Positions 6,936 through 14,382 of a stretch of 45,932 nucleotides of DNA are shown here, piece by piece (the first letter of the stretch is position 1; each line of letters starts with the position of its first letter). Below the pieces are notes generated by a model. It was not told the origin of the DNA, searched no databases, and saw only the letters and a program-made list of their open reading frames with translations. The translations under genes and the position numbers were made by a program. Source of the stretch: a virus. The stretch spans positions 1-45,932 of the IMG/VR virus record IMGVR_UViG_3300045454_000127; one strand, given 5' to 3'.

Positions 6936-7974
6936 GCACACCAAGATCGAGTGGACCGACGCGACCTGGAATCCGGTCACCGGCTGCTCGATCGTCTCGC
7001 CGGGCTGCACGCATTGCTACGCGATGAAGCTCGCGGGCACGCGGCTGCGCCATCACGCTTCGCGCAAGGGCCTCACCGACGAGACCAGGGCAGGCCCGGT
7101 CTGGAACGGGAAGGTGCGGCTCAACGAGGCATGGCTCACGCAGCCGCTTCGCTGGAACAAGCCGCGCCGGATCTTCGTCTGCGCGCACGGCGATCTGTTT
7201 CACGAGAAGGTGCCGGATGCATGGATCGACAAGGTCTTCGCCGTCATGGCGCTTTCGCCGCAGCACACGTTTCAGGTGCTGACGAAGCGCGCGGAGCGGA
7301 TGCGGAATCACTTCGGCGTCGGGCGCGAGAGAATGCAGACCCGATGGCTTTGGGCGGCGCGCGATGTGCTGGGCGATGATGCCGACGGCCACATTCCCGG
7401 CGCATGGCCGCTGCCGAACGTCTGGCTCGGTGTCTCGGCCGAGCGGCAGCAGGAAGCCGACGAACGCATCCCGCACCTACTCAACACGCCGGCGGCGATC
7501 CGGTTCGTGTCATGCGAGCCGCTGATCGGGGCGATTGATCTGCGGGGCATTAACGCCAGCGGCGACGGCACAGTTTACAACGCAGTCGATGGGCTGCGCG
7601 GAGTGTCTCTGCTGCATGTCGAGCCCTGCGCGAAACTCGACTGGATCATCGTCGGCGGCGAGAGCGGCCCCGGTGCGCGGCCGATGCACCCGGACTGGGC
7701 GCGCTCGCTTCGCGATCAATGCGAAGCCGCAGGCGTGCCGTTCTTCTTCAAGCAATGGGGCGAGTGGTGTCCGGACACAGGTCCGCTGGCGGCCAGCGAT
7801 CCGATCTTCGAGGGACGCGGCCCTTGCGCCAAATATGCTAACGGCGCGTGGGAGATTTCCGAGAACGGCTTCACCATGCCGCTCGGCGGTGATGGCGAAT
7901 GGGTCTTTCGCCTCGGCAAGAAGCGCGCCGGCCGCCTGCTCGACGGGGCCGAGCATTCGGAGTTTCCTGCATGA
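6928..7974 (+). CDS. Phage Gp37/Gp68-type protein (DUF5131)
   Basis: A 348-residue member of the DUF5131 family seen in many phages. The N terminus has the family signature IEWTDATWNPVTGC followed by the three-cysteine motif C-x6-C-x2-C (CSIVSPGCTHCYA), and the centre has FQVLTKRAERM, RFVSCEPLIG and WIIVGGESGPGARP, then FFFKQWGEW. The cysteines may bind a metal cluster; a radical-SAM-like fold has been suggested, but the reaction is unknown to me. The start is GTG at 6928. In other genomes the family sits near three-Cys-motif partner proteins; none is present here. Confidence 0.9.
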   Translation: MAEHTKIEWTDATWNPVTGCSIVSPGCTHCYAMKLAGTRLRHHASRKGLTDETRAGPVWNGKVRLNEAWLTQPLRWNKPRRIFVCAHGDLFHEKVPDAWIDKVFAVMALSPQHTFQVLTKRAERMRNHFGVGRERMQTRWLWAARDVLGDDADGHIPGAWPLPNVWLGVSAERQQEADERIPHLLNTPAAIRFVSCEPLIGAIDLRGINASGDGTVYNAVDGLRGVSLLHVEPCAKLDWIIVGGESGPGARPMHPDWARSLRDQCEAAGVPFFFKQWGEWCPDTGPLAASDPIFEGRGPCAKYANGAWEISENGFTMPLGGDGEWVFRLGKKRAGRLLDGAEHSEFPA

Positions 7975-8399
7975 GCAAGTTCATGGAGCCTGCCGCGCGG
8001 GATGGGAACGCGCCGCTCCGTCACCCCGTCCGCCGCGGCCCGAAGAAGGGCGCGAAACTCTGCGCGGCCAGCCTGCGCAACCTGCTGAACCGCGGCGAGG
8101 CGCGCTGGGCCGGGAAAATCCCCGATCCCGTCCGCGCGCATCCGCTGGTGCGCGACCTCGTCGCGGAAATGAACCGGCAGCGGGTCTGCTTCTCGCATCT
8201 TGCCGCGCGTATCGGCTGCGCGCGCACAACACCCTCGATGTGGCGCTACAACCGCACGCCGCAGATCGACCTCTTCTCGGACGCATGTGCCGCGCTCGGG
8301 CTCGAACTGGCGATCGTGGCCAGGCGCGCGGCGGGCGAGCCTCTCGCGGATATCGAAGCCGGCAGGGCGGCACAGCCGGAGCCGGGGCCGAAATCATGA
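7971..8399 (+). CDS. HTH domain protein, 142 aa
   Basis: Residues about 55-115 carry a helix-turn-helix-like pattern (FSHLAARIGCARTTPSMW, then IDLFSDACAALGLELAI), as in XRE-type regulators where the last helices pack as 'dal.alGLel'. The first 50 residues are basic (PVRRGPKKGAKLC) and may add non-specific DNA contact. It overlaps DUF5131 and the C5-methyltransferase gene by ATGA on both sides. It may regulate the methyltransferases next to it. Confidence 0.7.
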   Translation: MSKFMEPAARDGNAPLRHPVRRGPKKGAKLCAASLRNLLNRGEARWAGKIPDPVRAHPLVRDLVAEMNRQRVCFSHLAARIGCARTTPSMWRYNRTPQIDLFSDACAALGLELAIVARRAAGEPLADIEAGRAAQPEPGPKS

Positions 8400-10072
8400 G
8401 GCGGCGCAAAATCCTCGTCGCCGATCTGCTGTGCGGCGCCGGCGGCTCGTCGACCGGGTGCCAGCGCGCGCTTTCCGAACTCGGACTCGAGATGGAACTC
8501 GTCTGCGTCAACCATTGGGATGTCGCGATCGAGACGCACAAGAAAAATCATCCCGAGGCGCGGCACTACTGTCAGGACATCGCGAGTGTGCGCCCGCACC
8601 TGGTCGTGCCGGAGGGCTATCTCGATCTCCTGATGGCGAGCCCGACCTGCACGCACCATTCGGTCGCACGCGGCGGCAAGCCGACCTCGGACCAGCAGCG
8701 CTCCGACCCCTGGCACATCGTCACCTGGTTCACCGAGCTGCGGGTGAAGCGGGCCATCATCGAGAATGTCTGGGAATTCGTCGGCTGGGGGCCGGTCGAT
8801 GTCCGCACCGGCAAGCCCATCAAATCCCGCAAGGGCGAATACTTCCGTGCATGGGTGGATACGATCTGGCGTCTCGGCGCGACCAGCATCGAATACCGCA
8901 AGCTGAATGCGGCCGACTACGGCGATGCAACCACGCGCTCGCGATTCATCATGATGATCCGCTTCGACGGAAAGCCGATCGTCTGGCCGCAGCCCACGCA
9001 TTTCAAGCGCGATGACGGCAAGCTCGCGCTCTTCCCCGGGATGAAGCCATGGAAGCCCGCACGCGACATCATCGACTGGAACATCAAGGGCAAGTCGATC
9101 TTCGCGCGCAAGAAGCCGCTCGCGCCGAAGACGCTCGCGCGCATTTACTCCGGCGCGGTGAAGTTCGGCTGGCCGGAGCCGTTTCTCGTCATCCTTCGAA
9201 ACCACATGGCGGGGCAGAGCGTCGATGCTCCGCTTCCGACGATCGCAGCGAATGGCACGCATATCGGGCTGGCGCAGCCGGTGATCATGAACGGCCGCAG
9301 AAATAACCAAGCGAAGCCGGTCACGACCGAGCCGGTGCCGTCGCTCGACACCAAGGGCGGCGTCTGGCTCGCGGAGCCTTTCGTACTGTCGCGGCATGCG
9401 GAGGGCGCGCCGCGCTCGGTCGACGAGCCGACGCCGACGCAGGTCGCGAAGCAGTCGCACGTGCTCGTCACGTCCTATTACGGTGCGAGCCAGACGGCGG
9501 GCTCGGCGGAAGAGCCGCTGCCGACCGTCACCACCAAGGACCGCTTCGGCATCGTGGTGCCGCTGACCCACGCGGGCGGACACGATCGCGCCCTGAATAC
9601 GGAAAGCGATCCGCTGCCGACCGTGACCGGCGCGAACCGGGGCGAACTCGCGGTCATCACCGCGCAGCACGGCGAGCGGCCGGGGCAGGCGCCGCGGGTG
9701 CACAGCGTCGATGCGCCGGTGCCGACGATCGCGGCGAGCGGCCATGTCGACCTCGCACAGGGCGTGGTGACGCCGGTCGTGGACGGCGATTCCTCCGGCG
9801 ATCCGTCGCGGACTGCGCTCGTCGACGGATCGCGGCAGCACTACGACATCCTGTTCCGGATGCTGGAGCCGCACGAACTTGCAGCGGCGATGGGCTTCAC
9901 GGACGAAGAAGCCGCTTACGAATTCGCCGGCACCAAGACCGAGCAGATCAAGCAGATCGGCAACGCGGTTTCCGTCTCGAAGATGAAAGCCTGCGTCGGC
10001 GCGATCATGGCGGACGCAGCGCCGAAGGCGGCTGCAAAGTCCTATCGCGAACCTCGGAGGGCGAGCGCATGA
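8396..10072 (+). CDS. DNA (cytosine-5-)-methyltransferase
   Basis: A 558-residue C5-methyltransferase. Motif I is DLLCGAGGSSTG (about 9-20). The motif IV region is SPTCTHHS, with the catalytic Cys in place of the usual PCQ context. Motif VI is IIENVWEF, motif VIII is YGDATTRSRF, and motif X is IGNAVS near the C terminus. Between motifs VIII and X lie six degenerate copies of a roughly 30-residue unit centred on P-[LVT]-P-[TS] (DAPLPTIAANG, TEPVPSLDTKG, DEPTPTQVAK, EEPLPTVTTK, SDPLPTVTGA, DAPVPTIAAS), filling the target-recognition region. The true start is ATG 8396; the frame extends upstream only by chance. No partner restriction enzyme is present, which fits anti-restriction use. Confidence 0.92.
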   Translation: MRRRKILVADLLCGAGGSSTGCQRALSELGLEMELVCVNHWDVAIETHKKNHPEARHYCQDIASVRPHLVVPEGYLDLLMASPTCTHHSVARGGKPTSDQQRSDPWHIVTWFTELRVKRAIIENVWEFVGWGPVDVRTGKPIKSRKGEYFRAWVDTIWRLGATSIEYRKLNAADYGDATTRSRFIMMIRFDGKPIVWPQPTHFKRDDGKLALFPGMKPWKPARDIIDWNIKGKSIFARKKPLAPKTLARIYSGAVKFGWPEPFLVILRNHMAGQSVDAPLPTIAANGTHIGLAQPVIMNGRRNNQAKPVTTEPVPSLDTKGGVWLAEPFVLSRHAEGAPRSVDEPTPTQVAKQSHVLVTSYYGASQTAGSAEEPLPTVTTKDRFGIVVPLTHAGGHDRALNTESDPLPTVTGANRGELAVITAQHGERPGQAPRVHSVDAPVPTIAASGHVDLAQGVVTPVVDGDSSGDPSRTALVDGSRQHYDILFRMLEPHELAAAMGFTDEEAAYEFAGTKTEQIKQIGNAVSVSKMKACVGAIMADAAPKAAAKSYREPRRASA

Positions 10073-10800
10073 GCCTCGGTTCGCGCCAGCGGGCGGTCGG
10101 CAAGTCGCAGGTCCACCTGACACCGCGATGGATTCTGGACCCGCTCGGACAGTTCGATACCGATCCTTGCGCGAGCGAGCCGCGCCCTTGGCCGACAGCG
10201 CGCAGGCACATCACCGCGCGCGAGAACTCGCTTGCAATGCCGTGGGACGACTTCGGGCGCATCTGGCTGAACCCGCCGTTCGACACGCGCATTGTAGGCG
10301 AATTCATCCGGCGAATGATCGCGCACGATCACGGCACCGCGCTCGTGCACGCGCGTACCGAGACGCTCTGGTTCCAGCCGATGTTCGACGCTGCGGCGGC
10401 GCTGTTCTTCATTCGCGGCCGGGTTGGCTTCCACAAGCCGGACGGCTCCCGCTGCACTACGGCAAAAGGCGTTCCCTCAGATAGCGGCGCGCCGGTCGTG
10501 CTCATCGCCTTCGGCCCTTCCGATGCCGATATTCTGGCCACCTGCGGGCTGCCCGGAAAGTTCGTGCCACTCGCGCTTCCGCGCTCGGTGTTGGCGCTTG
10601 CCGTTTCCGGCACGTGGCGGGACGAACTCATGGCATGGATGCGCGCGCGGCGCGGACCGGTGCGGCTTGCCGATCTCTACGAAGCCTTCCGCGATCATCC
10701 GAAGGCGCGTGGCCGCAAGCACTATCGCGAGAAGTTGAGGCAGGTGCTGCAGCGCGGACCGTTCGAGCGGACGGCGTCAGGCGAGTGGAGGGCGGCATGA
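10069..10800 (+). CDS. Phage N6-adenine methyltransferase (Dam/PF05869-like)
   Basis: A 243-residue adenine methyltransferase of the phage Dam type. It shows HLTPRWILDPLGQFDTDPCA (16-35), the catalytic motif NPPF at 68-71 in WLNPPF, and the following TALVHARTET and VLIAFGPSD segments. The C-terminal 70 residues are an extra basic, winged-helix-like extension (VRLADLYEAFRDHP; KHYREKLRQVLQRG). A GGAGGG-like ribosome site precedes the ATG at 10069, and the gene overlaps both neighbours by ATGA. It probably masks host restriction sites. Confidence 0.9.
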   Translation: MSLGSRQRAVGKSQVHLTPRWILDPLGQFDTDPCASEPRPWPTARRHITARENSLAMPWDDFGRIWLNPPFDTRIVGEFIRRMIAHDHGTALVHARTETLWFQPMFDAAAALFFIRGRVGFHKPDGSRCTTAKGVPSDSGAPVVLIAFGPSDADILATCGLPGKFVPLALPRSVLALAVSGTWRDELMAWMRARRGPVRLADLYEAFRDHPKARGRKHYREKLRQVLQRGPFERTASGEWRAA

Positions 10801-11129
10801 AGACCGACGCACCGTTCATGCGCGACGCGCAAGGCGCACTGAACCTGCACATAGAGGGCGGGCGCGAACTGCAGTACGGGCACACGTTCGATGCCCGGCG
10901 CGGTTATCGCGTGGCCTTCGGCTTTGCCGATTCGGCTTCCAAGAACTCGTTTCCCGCGAATGACGCGCGCGGCCTCGCCGACAAGTTCTTCGCGGCGGAG
11001 CCGCATCGGCCGCTGCATGCGGCGCTGCACAAGATGGCCGACCAGGTGGACCGGCTGCAGCTCGCATGGATCGCCGCCGGGCGTCCGGCGAAGCCTCTCG
11101 ATGAAATGTTCGAGGGAGGTCATGCGTGA
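10797..11129 (+). CDS. Hypothetical early protein, 110 aa
   Basis: No family recognised. A soluble alpha/beta protein with a helical C-terminal half (PLHAALHKMADQVDRLQLAW) that could dimerise. The start overlaps the methyltransferase stop by ATGA; the end overlaps the next gene by GTGA. It has no membrane segment or metal motif. Confidence 0.65.
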   Translation: MKTDAPFMRDAQGALNLHIEGGRELQYGHTFDARRGYRVAFGFADSASKNSFPANDARGLADKFFAAEPHRPLHAALHKMADQVDRLQLAWIAAGRPAKPLDEMFEGGHA

Positions 11130-11383
11130 AAGACGACAGCGAAAAGGAGAAGGACGATGCAGCCGAGCGCGTGCTGATCGCGGTCGATGCGTTCACGCCG
11201 GAGACCGCGTCTTACGCACTGACGGTCAATCTTGCTCTCGCGCCGGTCGAATGGGGCGGGAAGCGGGAGCGGGTAGAGGCACTCAAGAACGACGTCGTGA
11301 AGATTCTCAACGCGAGCATCGATGCGGCGCTCGCGACCGAAGCCAACGACCTGAAGCACACACCGACCCAGGGGAGCGCGTGA
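11126..11383 (+). CDS. Hypothetical early protein, 85 aa
   Basis: No family recognised. Starts with GTG inside the previous stop. The N terminus is highly charged (KDDSEKEKDDAAERV) and the rest is a small alpha/beta unit with a long helix (KRERVEALKNDVVKILNASI). It overlaps the cupin-like gene by one base. Confidence 0.6.
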   Translation: MKDDSEKEKDDAAERVLIAVDAFTPETASYALTVNLALAPVEWGGKRERVEALKNDVVKILNASIDAALATEANDLKHTPTQGSA

Positions 11384-11760
11384 TGAGGGCCCTGTTGCGC
11401 TGGATTTTCAGCATTTCGTGGGACGAGTGGCGCGGCTCGCTCGACGGACGTCCTTCGATGCTCGTGAAGTGCCTTCTCGACTTCGCCGGCTATCGGGTTG
11501 ACCTGCACAAATTCATCCGCGCCGACGATCCGACCTGCTTTCACACGCATCCGGCGAATGCCATCCGCATCGTCTTCTGGGGCGGATACGAAGAAGAAAT
11601 TCATGGCGGTATGCGAATCGACTGGCGACCGGGCGACTTCGGTGTTGTGCATCCCGAACTTTGTCATCGCGTATCGAAAATCCTGAACGGCTCGAGCTCG
11701 TATTCGCTCTGGCTGCGCGGCCGTAAGACCAACAAGGCCAAAATCATAGGAGAATGCTGA
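11383..11760 (+). CDS. Cupin-fold protein, 125 aa
   Basis: A single small cupin. Motif 1 reads FHTHPANAIRIVFWGGYEEEI (about 47-67, supplying two His ligands) and motif 2 reads RPGDFGVVHPELCHRV (about 76-91). The layout matches a group of small phage and bacterial cupins with H.HP...S.IL.GGY.E. A metal site is likely; the substrate is unknown. It is encoded between small unknown early genes and overlaps both. Confidence 0.75.
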   Translation: MRALLRWIFSISWDEWRGSLDGRPSMLVKCLLDFAGYRVDLHKFIRADDPTCFHTHPANAIRIVFWGGYEEEIHGGMRIDWRPGDFGVVHPELCHRVSKILNGSSSYSLWLRGRKTNKAKIIGEC

Positions 11761-12098
11761 TGGCCCGCGATCATCGCGCGATGAAACATCGCGATTTCAA
11801 GAAGTGCATCTGCGACAGGGGCGTGATGCACACGAACATGCCGACCTTCTATCGTCTCCAGTTCACGCGGATGTTTATCGACGCGCGTGCGGTGCAGCGC
11901 GCACAAGGTATCGAGCAGTTCTTCGGCGGCGGGCAGGCGGGTGCGGTGCTCGGCAACGTCATGGGAACGGACGACGATCTTGCCGTGCCGGTCGGCGAGA
12001 CGATCGACGTACTGCTCTGCGAACAGTGCGCGATGGACTTCAAGCTATCGACGCCGGAACTGATCGAGAAGGCCTTCGCGGACAAGGAGGCGAAGTGA
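11760..12098 (+). CDS. Hypothetical protein with cysteine pairs, 112 aa
   Basis: No family recognised. A CICDRG motif near residues 17-22 and a CEQC motif near 88-91 could together form one zinc site. The ATG at 11760 is chosen because AGGAGA (11748-11753) lies six bases upstream, while the ATG at 11754 would directly abut it. It overlaps the cupin stop and the next start by one base each. Confidence 0.65.
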   Translation: MARDHRAMKHRDFKKCICDRGVMHTNMPTFYRLQFTRMFIDARAVQRAQGIEQFFGGGQAGAVLGNVMGTDDDLAVPVGETIDVLLCEQCAMDFKLSTPELIEKAFADKEAK

Positions 12099-12349
12099 TG
12101 GAGGTGCTTGCGGGTTTGTTCACGATCAGCTTCGCGCTGCAGTGCGCAGCGACGGTCACGACCTTCCTCGCGATGTGGCGCATGGGCGACCGCTCGCTCT
12201 CCGGGCCGCTGTGGGGCATTGCGAGCCAGGTGCCGTGGTTCGCGCTCGTGTTTCACGACGGGCTCTGGGGGCTTTTGCCGATCAATCTGGCGATGGCCTT
12301 CATTCACACGCGCAACTTCATCAAGTGGAAGCGGGAGCGGGTGTCTTGA
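12098..12349 (+). CDS. Small membrane protein, 83 aa
   Basis: Three hydrophobic stretches (about residues 4-25, 36-53 and 55-71) predict two or three membrane helices, with a basic C terminus (FIKWKRERVS) on the cytoplasmic side. No family is recognised. AAGGAGG (12083-12090 region) precedes the ATG at 12098. It is coupled to the next gene through a TTGA overlap. Confidence 0.65.
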   Translation: MEVLAGLFTISFALQCAATVTTFLAMWRMGDRSLSGPLWGIASQVPWFALVFHDGLWGLLPINLAMAFIHTRNFIKWKRERVS

Positions 12350-12822
12350 AGGCGCTTACAATCTGGCAGCCGTGGGCATCGCTCGTGATGATCGGCGCGA
12401 AACCACACGAGTTCCGCGGCTGGGACTATCGCCCGCGGGTGCCTGACGTCGAAAACCAGCGGATCGTGATCCATGCAGGGTCGCGGCCGATCCGCCGCGC
12501 GGAAGCGTTAGATATCCGGGAGCGCATTCTCGAAGGCGATTCCGGCCTCGTTCGCGACCTGGCACTGCCGGTGATCGAGCGGCTGCTCGCCTCATCGAAG
12601 TGTCTCGGGGTGCTGCCTCTTGCATGTGCGCTCGGTACCGTGGTCGTCGGCGCGCCGGTCAACGTGGCCGATCTGTTTCCGCACCTGCGTGACAGCGACC
12701 GGCTCGATCACTCGAAATATGGTTGGCCGATGCGCGACCCAAAGTTTTTCGCGGAGCCGGTGCCGATCCGGGGATTTCAGGGCTTCTGGCACTGGCCGCT
12801 GTCGATTGGGGAAGCGGCATGA
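12346..12822 (+). CDS. ASCH/PUA-like domain protein
   Basis: A 158-residue ASCH-like protein: KALTIWQPWASLVMIGAKPHEFRGWDYRPR at the N terminus (quoted in part, residues 2-20 being the key block), then IVIHAG, LPLACALGTVVVG and a C-terminal W-rich PIRGFQGFWHW. ASCH domains have a PUA-like beta barrel expected to bind RNA. The start is TTG at 12346 inside the previous stop; the next Met (residue 15) would cut the conserved first strand, so TTG is preferred. It is convergent with the leftward membrane gene, whose stop is 14 bases away. Confidence 0.8.
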   Translation: MKALTIWQPWASLVMIGAKPHEFRGWDYRPRVPDVENQRIVIHAGSRPIRRAEALDIRERILEGDSGLVRDLALPVIERLLASSKCLGVLPLACALGTVVVGAPVNVADLFPHLRDSDRLDHSKYGWPMRDPKFFAEPVPIRGFQGFWHWPLSIGEAA

Positions 12823-12836
12823 TAGTTCGTGCGCCA

Positions 12837-13505
12837 TCACTCGGGCGTTCCGTAGAGATTGTTTATCTCACGCGAGCGATGTTCGAGGCGCGTTGCCTTC
12901 ATGCCAAGGTCGATCCGCAGTGCGCGGATGCTTCCGAGAAAACCCATCGCGGCTTCATCGTATTCCTTCTGCGCGGCAAGCGCGCCGGCGGCATCGCCGC
13001 GCGACTGTGCGTCTTCTATACGCTGCAACAGGAAGCCTGCCATATGCAGGATCGCCTCGGCCTGATTGATCCAGTGGGGCGGACAATCCGGAATCAGCCG
13101 GCTCAACTGCTCCCTGATCACAAACCGGTTCGACAGGTCGTGCATGCCCTGTTCGCGCAGGCGCGCGATGAAGTCATGGCGAGATGTTGCGCTCGTCGTT
13201 ATGTCGATGTTCAGGCTCAGAAATCGGTGCAACTCCCGAAGCGCGGGGACCTGCCGTTCCAGTCTATCGGCATCTCGGATCACGATCTGCGCCCGGATCT
13301 GATGCTGGATGCCGTTCCAGGCGTAGAGCGCGGCACCGATTGCTGCGAAGGCGGCGACGATGCCTGCGACCAGTGTCTGATAGCGGAAGAAAATGCTCTC
13401 CGTCTCCGCCACGTGCCGAGGAAAAACTTCGCTGCCGATCGTGATGCCGAGCGCGAAGCTCGTGATGGCCGCAGCGCCGATCAAGACAGTCGTGTTCCGA
13501 TCCAT
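12837..13505 (-). CDS. Leftward membrane protein, possible moron
   Basis: A 222-residue protein on the opposite strand inside the early operon. Two membrane helices lie at about 9-27 and 46-65. The remaining 150 residues form a charged helical cytoplasmic domain (RDADRLERQVPALRELHRFL; EDAQSRGDAAGALAAQKEY). The ATG at 13505 follows AGAGGAA with good spacing. Orientation against the operon, a separate ribosome site and an unknown function fit a moron gene expressed from the prophage, for example for superinfection exclusion; that role is inference. I could not find a convincing promoter. Confidence 0.8.
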   Translation of the reverse strand: MDRNTTVLIGAAAITSFALGITIGSEVFPRHVAETESIFFRYQTLVAGIVAAFAAIGAALYAWNGIQHQIRAQIVIRDADRLERQVPALRELHRFLSLNIDITTSATSRHDFIARLREQGMHDLSNRFVIREQLSRLIPDCPPHWINQAEAILHMAGFLLQRIEDAQSRGDAAGALAAQKEYDEAAMGFLGSIRALRIDLGMKATRLEHRSREINNLYGTPE

Positions 13506-13540
13506 GGTGTTCCTCTGGCCGCTGGGAGCATAGCGAGCGC

Positions 13541-14113
13541 ATGAGCATTACGGCCAGCGAAATTCTGGAAGCGCTGATTGCGGCAACCGACGACAACAAA
13601 ATCTGGGCGTCGGAGCTTGCGTTGCACCACGAAAAGACCTCCCGCCGCGTCGACTTCTGGACGCTTGAGCCGGTACGCTCGAAAGGCTTCCGGGCTCAGG
13701 CTTATGAAATCAAGGTCACCCGCGCGGATTTTCAGCGTGACACCGTCGAGAAACAATCCGGCGCGCTGCAATACGCCGACCGCTTCTGGTACGTCACGCC
13801 GCCCGACCTGCTGCGCCTTGACGAGACACCCGAATGGGCGGGGCTGCTCGAATGGACCGGCAAGAAATTCGAGATCAAGCGGAAGGCTCCGCCGCGGGAA
13901 AAGGTCGATCCAACTTGGCCGTTTCTCGTGTCGCTGCTCCGCAATTGCGGTGAGATGCGTCGCGACGTCGGTCTACTGAAAGCAGAGCTTGCCTTTTACC
14001 GATCTTCGCATGCGCGCGACCAGCGCATCGAGAAGCTCAAGAAAGATATATTCTGGGAGGGCATGATCGCGAAGTCAAAACGCTCTCACGCAACGCCGAG
14101 GGCGATTCCGTGA
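13541..14113 (+). CDS. MmcB-like PD-(D/E)XK nuclease-fold protein
   Basis: A 190-residue protein whose first 100 residues match the nuclease-fold pattern of MmcB-type DNA repair proteins: an acidic residue in RRVDFW, then the E-x-K core AYEIKVTRADFQRD, followed by YADRFWYVTPPDLL. The Asp and Glu-Ile-Lys residues that would bind metal are all present, so it may be an active nuclease. The C terminus is helical and basic (RDQRIEKLKKDIFW). It follows the leftward gene after a 35-base divergent gap and overlaps the next gene by GTGA. Confidence 0.75.
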   Translation: MSITASEILEALIAATDDNKIWASELALHHEKTSRRVDFWTLEPVRSKGFRAQAYEIKVTRADFQRDTVEKQSGALQYADRFWYVTPPDLLRLDETPEWAGLLEWTGKKFEIKRKAPPREKVDPTWPFLVSLLRNCGEMRRDVGLLKAELAFYRSSHARDQRIEKLKKDIFWEGMIAKSKRSHATPRAIP

Positions 14114-14382
14114 GCGATCTCGTCTGGAAAAAGTGGTTCGCGTGGCGACCTGCGCAGCTTTCGCACGGCAGCGAGGGCTTCTGGCTCGCGCCGATATGGA
14201 TGCCGCGTCCGTGGCGATGGCTCTGCATGATCGAGCGGACGACAAGCCCTGCAGCTGTCTTCGGGCCGTACTACCGCGATCCGAAGCTTAAGAACCTGCC
14301 GCCTCAGGCGGAGCGTGAACGCGCGCGACTTGCTGTCTCGCGCAACCAGAGCGATCAGTCCGGCATGGAGAAAACACCATGA
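14110..14382 (+). CDS. Hypothetical early protein, 90 aa
   Basis: No family recognised. A Trp-rich small protein (VWKKWFAWRP; APIWMPRPWRWLCMIER) with a charged C-terminal tail. It starts with GTG in the preceding stop and overlaps the replication initiator start by ATGA. No membrane helix is convincing despite the aromatic content. Confidence 0.6.
   Translation: MSDLVWKKWFAWRPAQLSHGSEGFWLAPIWMPRPWRWLCMIERTTSPAAVFGPYYRDPKLKNLPPQAERERARLAVSRNQSDQSGMEKTP

Noticed and set aside
8246-10123. A 625-residue open frame on the minus strand opposite the C5-methyltransferase, and similar long antisense frames at 3255-4718, 5446-6417 and 21790-23550
   Set aside because: They mirror the GC-rich third positions of real genes, have no family motifs or ribosome sites, and are rich in Arg, Ala and Pro.
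12723-13544. Rightward open frame of 273 residues across the leftward membrane gene
   Set aside because: The leftward frame has two membrane helices and a proper ribosome site. The rightward frame has neither motif nor site and begins inside the ASCH gene.
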